Positions 38,638 through 51,661 of a DNA stretch of 64,000 bases are shown in pieces. The stretch's first letter is position 1. Each line of letters opens with the position of its first letter. The notes under the pieces are model-generated. The model was given only the letters and a program-made list of their open reading frames with translations. It was not told the origin of the DNA and did no database searches. The position numbers and the translations under genes are program-made. Source of the stretch: Rhea pennata (lineage: Eukaryota > Chordata > Aves > Rheiformes > Rheidae); the NCBI RefSeq assembly GCF_028389875.1, contig NC_084668.1, positions 17,503,993 to 17,567,992 on the forward strand, given 5' to 3'.

Positions 38638-39145
38638 ATGGCAGCCATAGACCCAGCCCTGTTTCGGCCCAAGTGGCTGGGGCCACGGAGCCAACGACGA
38701 CGCCAGCCACCCTGCAGTCGATCCGTTTGTATCATCCCTCCCTGTCTTCGTTGCTGCTGTGCCCTGGTTCATAGTGACCTCCAGGGGCTGGGAAAAGGCA
38801 TCAAGTCTGGGACATTGCCTCCCACCCGCCTCCCTATGCCCTCAGGCAGGGTCTGCGCTGGTGCAGCCCTCTGTGTTCCCCCCTACACAGTGCAGCCCAG
38901 CCCACAGATGCAGTTCAGCCGCAGGGAAGAGAAGAAACGGTGCAGGACACCCTGGCTCTGCACAGGCCCATCCCCTTCAACCAAGAGAACCCCAGAATAG
39001 GGGAGGGGAGGGTCAGGCTTCACTACTCCCCCCACCCCATAGAGCCCCCTCTGCCCATACAATCCCCAGGGGTGCTCCACATCACTAATCCTTGCAATGT
39101 CCTTTCTCTCTAAACAACATAATAAAGAGTCCTGTGACAAGCAGA
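38638..39145 (+). other. PLCD4: PLCD4 3' UTR and polyadenylation site
   Basis: About 480 noncoding bases lead to AATAAA at 39121-39126. Cleavage would be expected around 39140-39145. About 0.6 kb separates this from the ZNF142 stop codon on the other strand. Confidence 0.75.
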
Positions 39146-39639
39146 CTTGGGTCTGGGCAGCAGTTTTGGGGACAGACTCGGCCTGCATGCATGCAGGGAA
39201 CAGGGCTTGTGTACTCTCCCTAAAGGCACTTCCCCCTGCTTTGTGAACCTGCTCCACAGCTCATGCTGGACTCCAGGGCACCCAAGGGCCTCAGGGCCTC
39301 CTTCCCTGTAGCTTTCAGCAGGGCAAGTCACCAGGGCAGAGCCTAGGAAGTGGCAGGAACGCAGGGCTGGCTCAGCATCACAGCGGTCCTGGGAAGAAAC
39401 AGCAGTGCTAAGGGTTGCTGGACAGAATGCCTTTCCCTGCAGGCACCAGGGCCTGCTTTGCCCCCTTTTTCAGCTCCAGGCTGAAGGGATACAGCCTACT
39501 GGATCAGGACATGATGGACACCCATTCTTGAGGGGGAGGTTCAATAAGGAGCAAAACCTAGAGCTGTCACAAGGTTCACAGCATCCCAGACTCAAGTTTG
39601 GGCAGGAGGACATGAGAGCCCAAAGAAGCAAGATTAAAA

Positions 39640-39779
39640 GGAGCTGAGAGATTCCTTTTTATACAGCCACATATTTTACATCCCATATACATATATGCCT
39701 ATACACACACATACATCTCTGTAGAGGGCTTGCGTTTGCAGGTTCTTGAAGCAGCCAGGGTCAGGTTCAGGCATCTGCC
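39640..39779 (-). other. ZNF142: ZNF142 short 3' UTR, variant poly(A) signal
   Basis: On the minus strand TATAAA (plus-strand tttata near 39657-39662) is the best hexamer after the stop. It implies a 3' UTR of only ~140 nt. No AATAAA or ATTAAA was seen on the minus strand before the PLCD4 3' end. Confidence 0.4.
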
Positions 39780-42700
39780 TCACTGTGGGGCACCTTCCTT
39801 CACTGTAGGGCAGCCCTCTTCCTGCTCCGGCCCAGGGGGCCCCATTGCCTGACTCTCCATCTGCACATCATGAAGGTGGACAGTGGGTGTGCTGGGGTCC
39901 TTGCCCACCCCCTGGCTCAGATCGGTGGCCCCGCACTCGGGGTGGTGCCGCTGGATGTGTTTGATGACCTGGAACTTCTGCTTGGCCTTGTAGGGGCAGT
40001 AGCGGCAGAAGAAGGGGTGCTCATTGGTATGGGTGAGGTAATGGTGGCGCAGGCCAGCGGCCCAGCGGAAAGCCCGCCCGCAGGCGTTGCAGACATATGG
40101 CTTCTCCTCACTGTGCTTCTTCAGGTGGGTCTTGAGCAGGAAGCGGGTCTTGAAGGCCTTGCCGCACTGCTCGCAGATGAAGGAGCGAGCCTCCCGGTGC
40201 CGCGTCTCCTTGTGCACCCGCAGTGCGTCTGCCCGGTTCGTGCAGTACTCGCACTCGTCGCAGCGGTATGGCTTCAGGCCTGTGGTGACAGCAAGGGGCT
40301 GGCATCAGGGCTGGAGCGTTGCTTCATGCTGCCCCGTAACAGAGCATCAGTCCCCAAATGACCCCCCGCACCTTATCCTTGCGCTGCAAGGCATAGCCTG
40401 TCAGCGCCCCTGTACGAGCACCCCAGGACCCCTCTTCTCCAAGTTACTAGGGTCCGCATCATCCAGCCTTTCCTCCTACTGCCTTCCCCATCCCAGTGCT
40501 GCAGCTCCAGGGAATTGTGTAGTGTGCTGGGATGTGCTGCCCCGCTGAGGGTCCAGCCACTGCTTCCCCCTTCTCCAGCTGGGTCACTGGTACTGGGGGA
40601 AGCACAGAGGTGCTGTTCACAATGCCACAGCCCCTCTGAAGCCTCCGGGGCTGGCGGCGCACCACGGCCTGTCCCTGCCAGCCACACTCACCTGTGTGCT
40701 TCGTCATGTGGTACTTGAGCTGATTCACCCACTTGCACTTGTAGCCGCAGTCTGGGCACAGGTATTTCCGTTCCTCCTTATGGATCCGCATGTGGTACTG
40801 GGCACAGGGATGCCAAGGACGTGGTCAAGGCTGGGCTTTGGGGCAGCCTCATACATGTAACCCATCCCACTGCCCCAGCTTGGCACCCTCTAGGAACCCT
40901 CCCTCTGGTCACAATGAAGCTGGCCATCCTCCCTGGGAATGCACAGGGCTCTGGGATGCTAGGGAATGGCTCACAGCTGGGCCCAGCATCTCAGACTGCA
41001 AGGGACAAGAAAGGAAATCAGGCAACCTGACAGACTACGGCAGAAATCCACAGCAGGGTCAGGACAAGACCTTGATACTTCTGAGTTTGCTCTGTTCTAG
41101 CGTACGGAGAGCACAGGCTGGTTTTTAGGGCAAAGACCAGGTTCTAAAGCAGCCTAACACCGCCCAAGGCTTGCTGCAGGCTGCAGCTCTGGCCATTCCT
41201 GAGCAGAGTGCTTCAGGGCGGCCTCACCCAGCCCCAGAGGACTCCAGCTCAGCTTGGCCATTAAAAAAGTCTATATTCCCTTTAGCAAAATAGACCATTT
41301 TCTTTCCACCATCTCATACCTGGCTCCTTTGTTCTAGAAAAGACCCTTTGCTGTGTGGGAGGATGATCACCTACACAGTGGAGCAGATGCAACCACTGGC
41401 CCCCAGCACTGCACTGCTCCACGGAGGTACGGTCTCTAGAAACGTGGCCAAGGACCTCTGCTCATAGGGGAGACGAACTTTTCCTGCGCCATGTCTAAGC
41501 TGGCACCACAGGGTGTATTGCAAGCCAGTGGGCAGCCATGCTTGACTTTGTGTGGTAGCAGGTTGCCCTGTGACACAGTTGGTTGCACCCAAAGGGCACT
41601 AAAAGGATCAGTAGGAAGAGGACTGAACTTGCACAGGTGCCAATATTCTTGCCTTGCTACAAATCCCCCTTCCCCTTTACCGGGAACAGTAGGGAGCAGG
41701 GTTTAGGAGAGAAACATGTTAACACCCACATGTGTCTTTTCTGCTTGCCTCCTATTCCTGTACTAACCCTAAGGAAGAGGAGAGAGGGGGAAAACTTCCC
41801 CCTGAAAGTTTCTTCTCAAAATCCCTGGGCCCACACACATAGATGCACATAGATGCAGCAGCGTATGTCCTCCCATCCCCAAGCACAACTCTTACCTTGA
41901 GACGTGAGGGGTCAGCACAGGCATATTTACAGAGGTGGCACTTGTAGGGCTTCTCACCAGTGTGGATGCGGATGTGCCATGTGATCTTCTGCCTGTTCTT
42001 GGTGGTGTATTCACAGTCCGAGCACTTATAAACACGGGTGCCCCCATGGCCCTTCATGTGCTGGTCAAAGACGAGCTGGTGGCGGCAGGCAAAGTCACAG
42101 AAGGGGCATCGCAGGGGTTTATCCTGGAGGGCAGCTGGCTCATGGGTCTCCACATAATGCCTCACCAGCTGCTGCCGCTCCTTGGCTGCAAAGCTACACA
42201 GCTCACAGCGGTGGCTGAAATGCTGCTTCTTGTGCTCCTCTAGAGCATCCCGGGTGGCAAAGGTCTCTTTGCAGGTGCCACACTCCAGGTGCGGGTGCTG
42301 CTTCTGCACGTGGCACTTCAGGGTGGCCTCGCTGTGACACACAAAACCACAGCGTGAGCAGCTGTAGGACACTTTCTCCTCATGCCGCCGCAAGATGTGC
42401 TGCTTGAGGGCTGTCTCGGAGCTGAAGCGGGCCTCGCAGCGGGAGCAGCCAAAGTTGAGCTCGCCACGGTGGCAGCTGTTCACATGGCGGGTGATGTCAT
42501 TCTGCAGATAACTGCTGTAGTCACAGAGCGGGCAGAAGTGGGTGGGCGTCTTCTCGTGCACCCGCAGACGGTGGATGCGCAGCTTGGAGTTGGTGCCGAA
42601 GGTCTGGCTGCAGATGCCGCAGGCGATGCGCCCCACGCCAGTATGCAGGGACTGGTGGGCCTCCAGGCGGTACCGCCGCGTGGTGCTGAACTCGCAGTAG

Positions 42701-45700
42701 TGGCATTTGTGCGGCTTCACCCCTTCGTGCTTGATGCGGATGTGCTGCCGCAGGCACCGGGCTTGCTTGCAGGTGAACTCGCACTGGCGGCACTGCAGCT
42801 GTGGCCGCTTGCTGTAGTGCTTGCGGTGCAGCTTGCGGTGCAGCCGCAGGGCCTTGGCCACCTTGGAGGTGAAGGGGCAGGAGGCACAGCGAAACTCACC
42901 CAACGTCACACAGCCCCTCTTCTTGTGCGTCTTCATGGCCCGCTCTTGGTGGCAGGTGAAGGGGCAGGTGGGACAGGAGAAGCGCCTCCTCTTGGGAAGT
43001 GCAGCTTTCAGGGGAGCTATGTCCAGTGGGGGCTCGCTGGGCTGGCCTGTCTCACCACCAGCTGGGTCTCCATTGAGGGGCTTGGTGCTCTGGCATCTGT
43101 CTTCTTTCGGATGCACAATGTGTTTCTCAACATGGTGGTTCTTCAGGGCCCGCTGGGAACGGAAAGCTACAGGGCACAGGGAGCACCAGAACTGCTCCAG
43201 GCTCCGGCATCCATCCTCCACATGGGACGTGATGGTGGAGACACGGGAGCACACAAAGGAGCAGGCATTGCAGTGCAGCTTCCCTCCTTCCAGACGGTAT
43301 TTCTCAGATGCTTTCCCAGGCTGGGAGGGACAAGACACTCCACCTGGCTCAGCTGGGTTCCCTTCCTGTAAAGGCTCTTCCACCATGTCCATACTGTCAT
43401 CTGGGAAGGATTTCTCAGGGGCAGGGCTGCCTGAGGCCTGTTCTTTGGCTAAGGGACTGCCCGAGGCCTGCATTTTATCAGGTATTACTTCTGCTTCCCA
43501 GGGGGTTTCAGGATGCCCAGACTCCCCTAAGCCTCCCCTGTCACTCTCCAATATTTCTGGACCATTGTCACTGCGCTGGCTGGCAGGTTGGCACAACCCA
43601 GCCAGCTCCTGAACAGCTGGTTTGAGGGTCTTGTTCTTCTTCAGAAGGACTGGGCACTTCTTGAGGACATGGGTGTTGAGCCCTCTTTGCTGCTTGAAGC
43701 TGGCACCACACTCACAGCACACAAGTGGCGACCGGCGGCTCTGACAGCTGGCTTTGGAGTGCAGGGACATGGACTTCTCCTTCCGCGTGACATATGAGCA
43801 CTTCTCACACTTAAAGATCTGGCTCTCTGACTGTACCACCAGCATCTGCACCCTGCCCTCCAGCACCAGCGTCTCTGCCTGCTCCTTGTCCTGTTTCCGC
43901 AGTGCCTTCAGCACTGACTCCGAGCCACCCTTTGCGTCATCACCCGAAGTGGCCGCATCTTCCGAGGCAGGTGGGCGGCTCTGCTCGGCTGTCTTCACTA
44001 CACTGAGCCAGGCCTCCGGCAGTTCAACTTGGTCGTTCTCTCTCATCTCAGTGTCTGCAACAAGCTTGCAGAGGTCCGAGCATGACCCTTCAAGGCGGCC
44101 CACGTTCCCTCCAACGGCATCTTTTCCCTGGCTGTCTCCTGCCATGACACTGCCCTCTAGCCTCACTGCTCCATTCCCATGTGCATCTGCCTCATCTTCC
44201 ACAAAGCCTGGGATGTCCTCGAGTGCATTGTCCTCCAAGCTGAGATCATCCCGGGAGTCCAGCACCTCATAGGCTGCAGGAGGCTCCTTGCAGGCCAGCA
44301 TTTCCACATTCTCTGGCTGTGATGCACAGGCATCTCTGGCCAAATGCTCCAGCACAGGGTCGGATGAGACATTCAGGGTCTCCAAGTGCAAGGTGCAGCT
44401 CTCAACCACATCTCCAGAAGCAGTGAACTGACCTGAGCCTGAAGCAGGGTCAGCTTGTGTGCAGGGATCTCCCAGGGCTTCACCAGCAATGGGACAACTC
44501 TGCTGCTCTTCATCCACACCTCTCTCCACCTCAGAGCTATCCTCCGTCACAGTAGCACCCTGCCCGAGAAGCGGCACCACCAATGCTTGCTGGTAGCTCT
44601 CTTCCCCCTGGGACTCCAGCTGGGGAGGCTTCACTTTTGCCCTCTGCTCCTTGCCAGAGAGGGGTGAGACAGCATCTGAATGCAGGGCCGTGCTGAGCTC
44701 GTAGCCAAAGAGTGCCTCAGATGAGCTGATCTCCAGCTCCTTGCTGGCATAGTTTTCCAGCCAGTCCTTATCACCAGGGACATAACCGTGAATCTTGCGC
44801 TTGTGGAAGAAGAGGCTGGTGTTGCTAAAGGTGCAGTATGAGCAGAGGGCACAGCGAAACTCCTTCTGCTTGGTGTGCTTGCAGTTCTCATGGTTCAGCA
44901 GTGCCTGCTTGTACTTGGTCTGGTAGGTGCAGTACTGGCACTGGAAGATGGGCACCTGATAGTTCTGCGAGTGTTTTGCCTGCATGTGCTTCTGCAGCTC
45001 ATACTTGCGCTTGCAGGCAAAGCCACACACCTCGCAGATCAGGCTTTTGCCCTGATGCCTCAGCTTGTGGCTGCTCAGCTGGTCGGCACGGTGGCACCGG
45101 TATGAACACTGGTTGCATTGGTACCTAAGAGGGAAAGCAGAGCTGGTCAACCAACATGAGGAAATGGGGCAGGCTGAGCCCCACCAGACACAATGAGCTT
45201 TGCTCTCCCATCACAAAAAGTGAAGCAGGAATGCTGTTCAGGTCACTGGAGCCAACCCTTGCAATCAAGGCAGCTCTTAACACCAGCTGTTCCTCCTTGC
45301 TGCAGCTCTTGGAGCTGCTGGTACTTTGCACTCCCAGCCTGGGCACAGAAGCTAGGTTCCCTAGGCATCCACTGGCCAGTTACTGGCCAGTAACTGTCAC
45401 ACACACACACACACCACCTCACACTGACAGCATTTCCAGCATGCCTGCAGGCAGACTAGACACATAGGATGGTAAAGTGATAATTCAGAAGTAAAAACAC
45501 ATGTGGGAAGAGCCTGCTTGTGCCCAAGGCTGCTTTGCTCGTGCTCTAAGCCAGGTTTGACAGGCATCAGCAGACTCCATGACCCTGGGCTCAGAACTGT
45601 GCCGACATAGTAATACATTTTTCAAGGGTACTCGAACACCAAAGACACCTTTGCCGCCCCCCACCCCTCCTGCCCCCAGCACTCTGCTGGCAACTACTCA

Positions 45701-48700
45701 GAAGCTCAAAGATTGAATTTAATATGTGCCAGTCAGTGCAGGCTACAGACACTCCTCAGGGATGAGAGCGCCTAACACTTGATGCAGCCCAGAGCAGCAG
45801 ACCCCTAAAGCAGGACTTGGGGAGTCTTAACTACACTGCCCAGCCAGCCAGCCTAGGCGCAGTACCGGAGATCTCCAGTGTGCTTGCGCATGTGGACGTT
45901 CAGGTAATGCTTCCACTTGGTGATGTATCCGCACTCGGTACACATGAAGTTCTTGTCATTGGAGTGAGTCAGCATATGCTTGGACAGGTAGCTCACATCC
46001 CGGCATGTGAAGTCACACAGCTCACACTTGTGGGGCTTCTCTCCTACAAACACCACAGAAATGCGTTGAGCACAATGGCCAGGCGAGGTGGTGAGTTCTG
46101 CCTCCCTCTGTAGGGAGGCCACAGCTCCACAGGAGCTCGGGGTACCGGGGACGGGGGCACATCAGGACTCCTGGGCCTGGTTGCAAATTCCACCAGCAGC
46201 AACCTGCTCAGCTAAATGACACTAGGGTCTGCTGCATGACAAAGCTGGCAATGGGACATAGAAGACCTGCCTCAGCCCTTCGTGCCCACCTAGAGCAGGG
46301 ACAGGACCCCACATACCCAGCTAGGCTCTTGGAAGCACCTCAGCAGATACCCACCTGTGTGCAGCAGCATATGCCGGATGAGCACCCTCTTGTGCGCAGT
46401 GGCAAAGGTGCACTCAGTGCACTTGTGGATCTTTTCATTGGCATGCATCTTGCCCACATGGTCGTGGAACTCTACAGGGTTGAAGGTGGCATACGGGCAA
46501 AAGTTGCACAGGAGCTGCTCGCTGCCTGGGTGCCCCTGCTTCTTGTGCTTGCGGAAGACATGCTTGTTGGAGCAAATGAAGTCACACTGCTGGCAGTGGA
46601 AAGCATAGTGGGTTTTTCGATGAGCCTCCATGGCCTCAGCTGTGCCAAAGAGCAGTGAGCAGGCATGGTACTTGCACTCCACTGCCTTGATGCTGTGAGC
46701 ATCCTTGAGATGGCGGATGAACTCTTTCCGGTCTTCAGCACAGTAGTCACAGCCTCCCTGGAAGCAGTTCAGCCTCTTGGGCTCGGCTTTGTGAGTCTTC
46801 AAGTGTTCCTTGAGGGCCTGGCTGAGCCGAAACTTTTCCTCACAGACAGGACAGGAGTAGACGTCAGAGTAGAAGTTGGAGATGTCCTCATGCATGCTGG
46901 CCATGTGGCGGTTGAGGGCGTTCTTCTCGACTGAGCTGTAGTGGCAGAGTGGGCAGCGGTGGGCCTTTTCACCTGTCTCACGCATCATATGGATTTTCAG
47001 CTTGCTTTTGCTGGTGAAGTACTTGTGGCAGTTGGGGCACTGCAGGCTGGGGTCAGGGAAGTGCAGGTGGAGGTGTTCGACCAGATGCGTCCGCTTCTTG
47101 AAGCACCGCTTGCACTCAGGGCACATGTGGGTTTTGTAAAGGTACTCGGAGCCCTCCACAACATCCCCTGCGAGAGGCAAGAAGGGGGAGCCATCAGGAG
47201 GGATGGGATGGAGAAACAGGGCACAAGCAGCTGTTCTCTCCCCAGTGCAGCTATGCTGGAGCAAGAGGTTATTATATATACTGCCATGCAGCAGCTATGG
47301 GCTCTGGTCCAGCTGCAGCATGCCCTGCCTTTGGCCAGCCAGAGCCCAGCAGCAGCTGGGGAGAGCTATCAGGAAAGTGATGTGTTTGCACGGGCAGAGA
47401 ATGGGAGAAACAGTGCACCGCAGGATAACGCAGAGAAGGCCTGGAAGCAGGACGCCATGGGACTCTCAGGTCCCACAGCGCAGCCCGTATTTCATTATCC
47501 ATCTCTGCATGATGCTGCTCCCTCCCAAGCAAAAGGCCTGGGCAGCTTCCAGTTCTACCCCATGGTGCTCTGCAACATACCTTTGAAGTGCTGTGCCCAG
47601 GACACCTTCGCTTTCTCAGGAGCCTCCTTCCCATCCTCCTTGGTCTCATATGGACTCTCTCCATCCTCATCCAGTGACTCATCCCCAATGCTCTCTGAGT
47701 CCTCTTCTCCAGTCGATGCTTTCTGCCCCTCCAAGGAGCCCTCCCTGGTGCCCACAGGCTCTGCTGGCCTGGCTGCTTCTGCTGCTGCTTCCCAGCCAGG
47801 GTGGCAATTCCCTGCATCCTCCTGCCCTTCTTCCGCTTCAAAGCGAGGAGAGAGATCACAGATCATGTTCCAGGTGAGAGGCAGCCACCACCCCTTGCCC
47901 ACAGATGTGCAAGAAACTTCTTGCCATGGACCATGGGGAGCCTCTCCACAAACCGTACGGCAGCAGGCAAAAAGCTGCAGAAAGCTGCTGGACTGCAGGG
48001 CTCCCACAACCCTCCAACAGCACAGCCTGGACACCCACTCCTCCCAGTTTTAAATGAGACGCACAGACCCAGCCAGCCCTTGTAGCACCCACAGACTCCA
48101 ACCCTGCCCAGGACAGGGCTCCCCACCCAGCCTTGCCTCTGGCCCAACCAAGCCATACCCGACAGCAGGACACAGGGCTGCTTGAGGCTGGTCCTGGCTG
48201 GGGCAACCAAGCTGCAGGTGCTTTCTGTCACCCGCATCTCAGCAGTGGGCTCTGCTGCATGGCCCTTCCTGTGCTGCCAGAAGAGCTTGGTATTGGCAGT
48301 GATGAAGTCACAGCGGCTGCAGTGGAAGGGGAAGTGGATGCGGTGGTGCTGCTCCATGGCCGGGCGGCTTGGGAAGAGCAGAGGGCAGGTACGGTAGGTG
48401 CAGGACACAGGGGAGGCCCCATGCACATGACGCAGGTGGCTGCGTAGTTGCTTGCGGTCCTCTGTGGCGAAGTGGCAGCCCTTCTCAGGGCAGGGAAGGG
48501 CCCCCTGCGGGACACGGTGGGTCCTGAAATGCTCCTTCAGTTCACCAGGTTGTGCAAATGCCTCCTGGCAGATGGGACACAGCAGGTACTCAGGGGCAGA
48601 GCCTTCCTGCCCGCCTGCTCCTGGTGGCTCCAAGCTCCTCGCCTCACTCTGCTCCTCACTGGTGGGTGCTGAAAGCACTCCAGCAAGCTCCAGTTGTTCT

Positions 48701-49700
48701 GGGGGTGCCAGCAGCAGGCACTGGTGCTGGGACAGCAGGGAGGGCTCTGGGAAACTCTGGCCGCACCTCTCGCAGAAATACAGCTCCACCACTTTGACCA
48801 GCACCTCTGCACAGAGCCAAGAGTGAGCATTAGAAAGGGCTTTTGCTTACCTCAGGGCTTGGAACTGGTGGTTTAATTCCAGCTTGTGACTTGGAGGATA
48901 AAACTCTGTGACCATGAATTACAGTTTAAGAACTATAACTTTCTCTCCACCCTGCATATCCCGGGATGTATGTTCCCATCAGAAAAGGGACATCATCTAG
49001 GCAATGATGATGGCCAGATCCCTCCCTTAGCACCTTCTAGGCACCCAGAGCTTTGAGAACAGTTCAGCTCTGTTTCTAGCAGGATGCTGCCCACATTGGA
49101 CACGGGTACAAACCGCACTGGGAGAGGCAGCAGGCTCCAGGTTGGAGATCTCCACTTGGGAGAGTCCACAGCAACCCCATCAATGGGCACAAGGCTCCTG
49201 TAGGCACCCTTCCCCATCTGCACACCCAGCCTGAGCCACATCTGTGCTGAAGAGCAGCACTGCACTCAGAAGGAGTGCAGGGTCAAAGACAGGAGGGCAC
49301 CAGGATGTCCCCAGGGTGCTAGCTATAGGGAACAGGGCCGGAGGGCCACCCCATAATGCCCTGGCTGGAATTCTCTCCCTCTAAGGAGCCCCACACTGCC
49401 CTCCCTGTACCCGATACCTGTGGCATTGGCTGCATTGCTCAGCGTCACATTGCCAGCCACAGCCTCGATGAATATTTCCATGTTGCTTCCTTCCGCGTGA
49501 ACTCCTTCTCCAGGCATCGAGGCCTCAGCCAGCAGCAACCTCTGGCTCACAGTCAGTGGGGGTGTCCCACTCAGGCCAGTGTTGGCAGCACCAGGACTTC
49601 CCAGAGCTCCTGCATCTCCTGCTGTGGGCAGGAGCAGCTCCGAGCACAAGGCCTCCATCTCCCTGCCAGCAGGCTCAGACGCAGCCGTTTCTACACTCAT
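39780..49700 (-). CDS. ZNF142: Zinc finger protein 142, complete
   Basis: Nuclear C2H2 zinc-finger protein, presumed transcription regulator. Coding exons (high to low): 49418-49700, 48159-48806, 47581-47835, 46355-47167, 45866-46043, 41896-45124, 40692-40797, 39780-40279. They sum to 6012 nt (2003 aa) with phases kept at every junction. The start gives MSVETAASEPAGREMEALCS. I count about 42 C2H2-like units: 5 in exon 2, 9 in exon 4, 2 in exon 5, 21 in the 3.2-kb exon 6, then the last two exons. A long acidic, finger-poor segment lies inside exon 6. The ending GVGKDPSTPTVHLHDVQ is conserved in human. One finger spans the exon 6/7 junction. It is longer than the 1687-aa human isoform I recall. 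The acceptor of exon 3 (at 47835) is the weakest call. Confidence 0.95.
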
Positions 49701-51418
49701 TGCCTTTTATCTGCTGCCAGGCACTGGCTCCATGACAAGCAGGAGAGTCTATGGCTCTGAAACAGATGAAAGAGCTTAAATGAAGGTGAATCCAGGGGCC
49801 CAGCGGTCCTACAAGACCAGAGATCCCAGTATTGCCTGTCCTTGAGGTCTATGGGATAGAGGTGAGTAGCCAGCTCTGCTCTGCAGAACATCAAGCACAT
49901 CTGAGCCACTATGAGGGCCATGCCACAGCAGCAGCACCCTGAGCATGTAGCACAGGGGCAAGAGCTGCAGGACTAGACATAATGAAGGCATCCCAAGTCA
50001 CACAGCTCATGGTGCCCCACCAATCCTTGGTGGTTCTACAGAGGCATCGAGAGGATTATCCCCATGGCCAACCTCAGTCCCATCATCTAGATCAACCAGA
50101 GCCAGGTCTGGATCTCTCCCCAGTCTGGGTGCCTGAAGTGCTGATGCCCACAAGTACTGACCACCCAGACCCAACAGCAACCACTGTACCCCTAGTGCTT
50201 TGCAGAGACTCAAGCTTGACCTCACTCCAAGGCTTCCTCAACACCAGCTATGACAACCAGGGTATTTCCAGGGTGGGGATCCCATCCAAGCATCTAAAAT
50301 CACACTTACGTCCCTGCAGCAGGGCAGTGCCTGGGCACATCGGCAAGGTGCACAGCAAAAGCCAGAAGCCACAGAGACACAGAGCCCCTCGCAGTGCACA
50401 TCCCTGGCCCAAGGGACACCCTTGCAGCATGGAGCACTTCCCAACACCCACCAACTCCCTGGAGCTTTTCTCACAGCAGGAGTGCATCTACACAGCAGAC
50501 ACGCATAGGGAGCAAAGATGCTGCCCTCTTTGCAGCACATGGTACCCCAGAGCTTTCTTCCCCATGGGCAAAATCCCTTAGACCTACTTCCTTATCCTTC
50601 CTGCCAAATCTGACTAATCCCCTTCAGCATCTTCAAGCTCCCCCAGATTGCCTTTTTTTCCTGTCCTAAATAGGTAGCAGTGGTGCTCAGAGCATCCCAG
50701 CACAAGATTGGCCCACTGTGCCCCACTGCAGTCACCCATGGGAGCTGGCTGGCTCGAGTGGAGCCATGCCTGGCTCATCCAGGGACCCCTGGAGCACCCA
50801 GGGCCCCAGGACACAGGGCAATGCAGCCCCCACGTGAGGTTGGCGGTAGCACCCTTCTCCCCAAGGACTCTTCGTCCCTGTCCCTCACAAGGTCCTGCAG
50901 CCCCTGGCCACATCCCAGTCCCCAGGTGCCCCCTCTAGGAAGCTTCTTCCAACAGCTCCCACCTTCTCTCCCACGGGTGCCTCTCTGCCCCTCCATCCTG
51001 CTCCCCAGGGGACCGCTGCTCCTCTCCCCTCACCCTAGGCCCCCATGGGGACCCCTTTCCCCTGCCCCCTATCGCCCTGTGTCTCCCCAGAGCCCCCTCC
51101 GTGCCTCAGGGCACCCTCCAACCCCCCTTCCCCACCCCTCAACAAAATACGCCCTCCCTAGGGCAGCCCCACTCCTCCCTGTAGCCCTCCTAACACACTG
51201 GCAACCCCCCAGCCCCGGCCCCGCTCCTCTCCCCGCACCTCACGCCTGTGCGGCCGGACTCCCGCACGCCCCACGCTGCCCCCCACCTCCCCGCGCCCCG
51301 CAAATGCTCCCCTCCCTGCACCCTCCCCACCCCCACATCCCCTCCCCATACCCCACAACACGCCTCAGCGCCCGCCAGGCCCTGCACCCACCGCTGCCCC
51401 AGTGCCCCCGGCCCCCAC

Positions 51419-51570
51419 CTGCGGGCCCGCCACCGCACGTCCCCCGGCGCCGCGCATCTCGCTGGTGCCCACCCCGCACCGGGCAGGAAGGAGCGCCGCC
51501 CTTTGTGCGGCTCACCCCACCGCTCTGCCCCGCCGCCCCCGCTCCCCGGCCCCGCTCTATGGTACGTGCC
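51419..51570 (-). other. ZNF142: Putative noncoding first exon of ZNF142
   Basis: The minus strand reads GCCCGCAG followed by GTGGGG, a donor with the exon edge at 51419. It could splice to the ATG exon, whose acceptor (GGCAGCAG) sits just above 49700. The upper limit is a guess from the island. Confidence 0.4.
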
Positions 51571-51619
51571 GGGAGTGGGCCGGAAGCGGCGGCGGCGGCG
51601 GAAGTGCGGGCCGGAACCA

Positions 51620-51661
51620 TAGAGAGCAAGGCTGGGCCGGCGGGAGCGGCGCTGCGCGGAG
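51620..51661 (+). other. BCS1L: Putative noncoding first exon of BCS1L
   Basis: The sequence downstream of the ETS cluster ends GCGCGGAG followed by GTGAGG, a strong donor at 51662. The next acceptor (CACACAG, ending 53143) opens the exon that carries the start codon. The transcription start is not visible. Confidence 0.55.

Noticed and set aside
42382-43371. 329-codon frame antisense to ZNF142 exon 6
   Set aside because: Shadow of the zinc-finger coding strand; the minus-strand protein clearly matches ZNF142.
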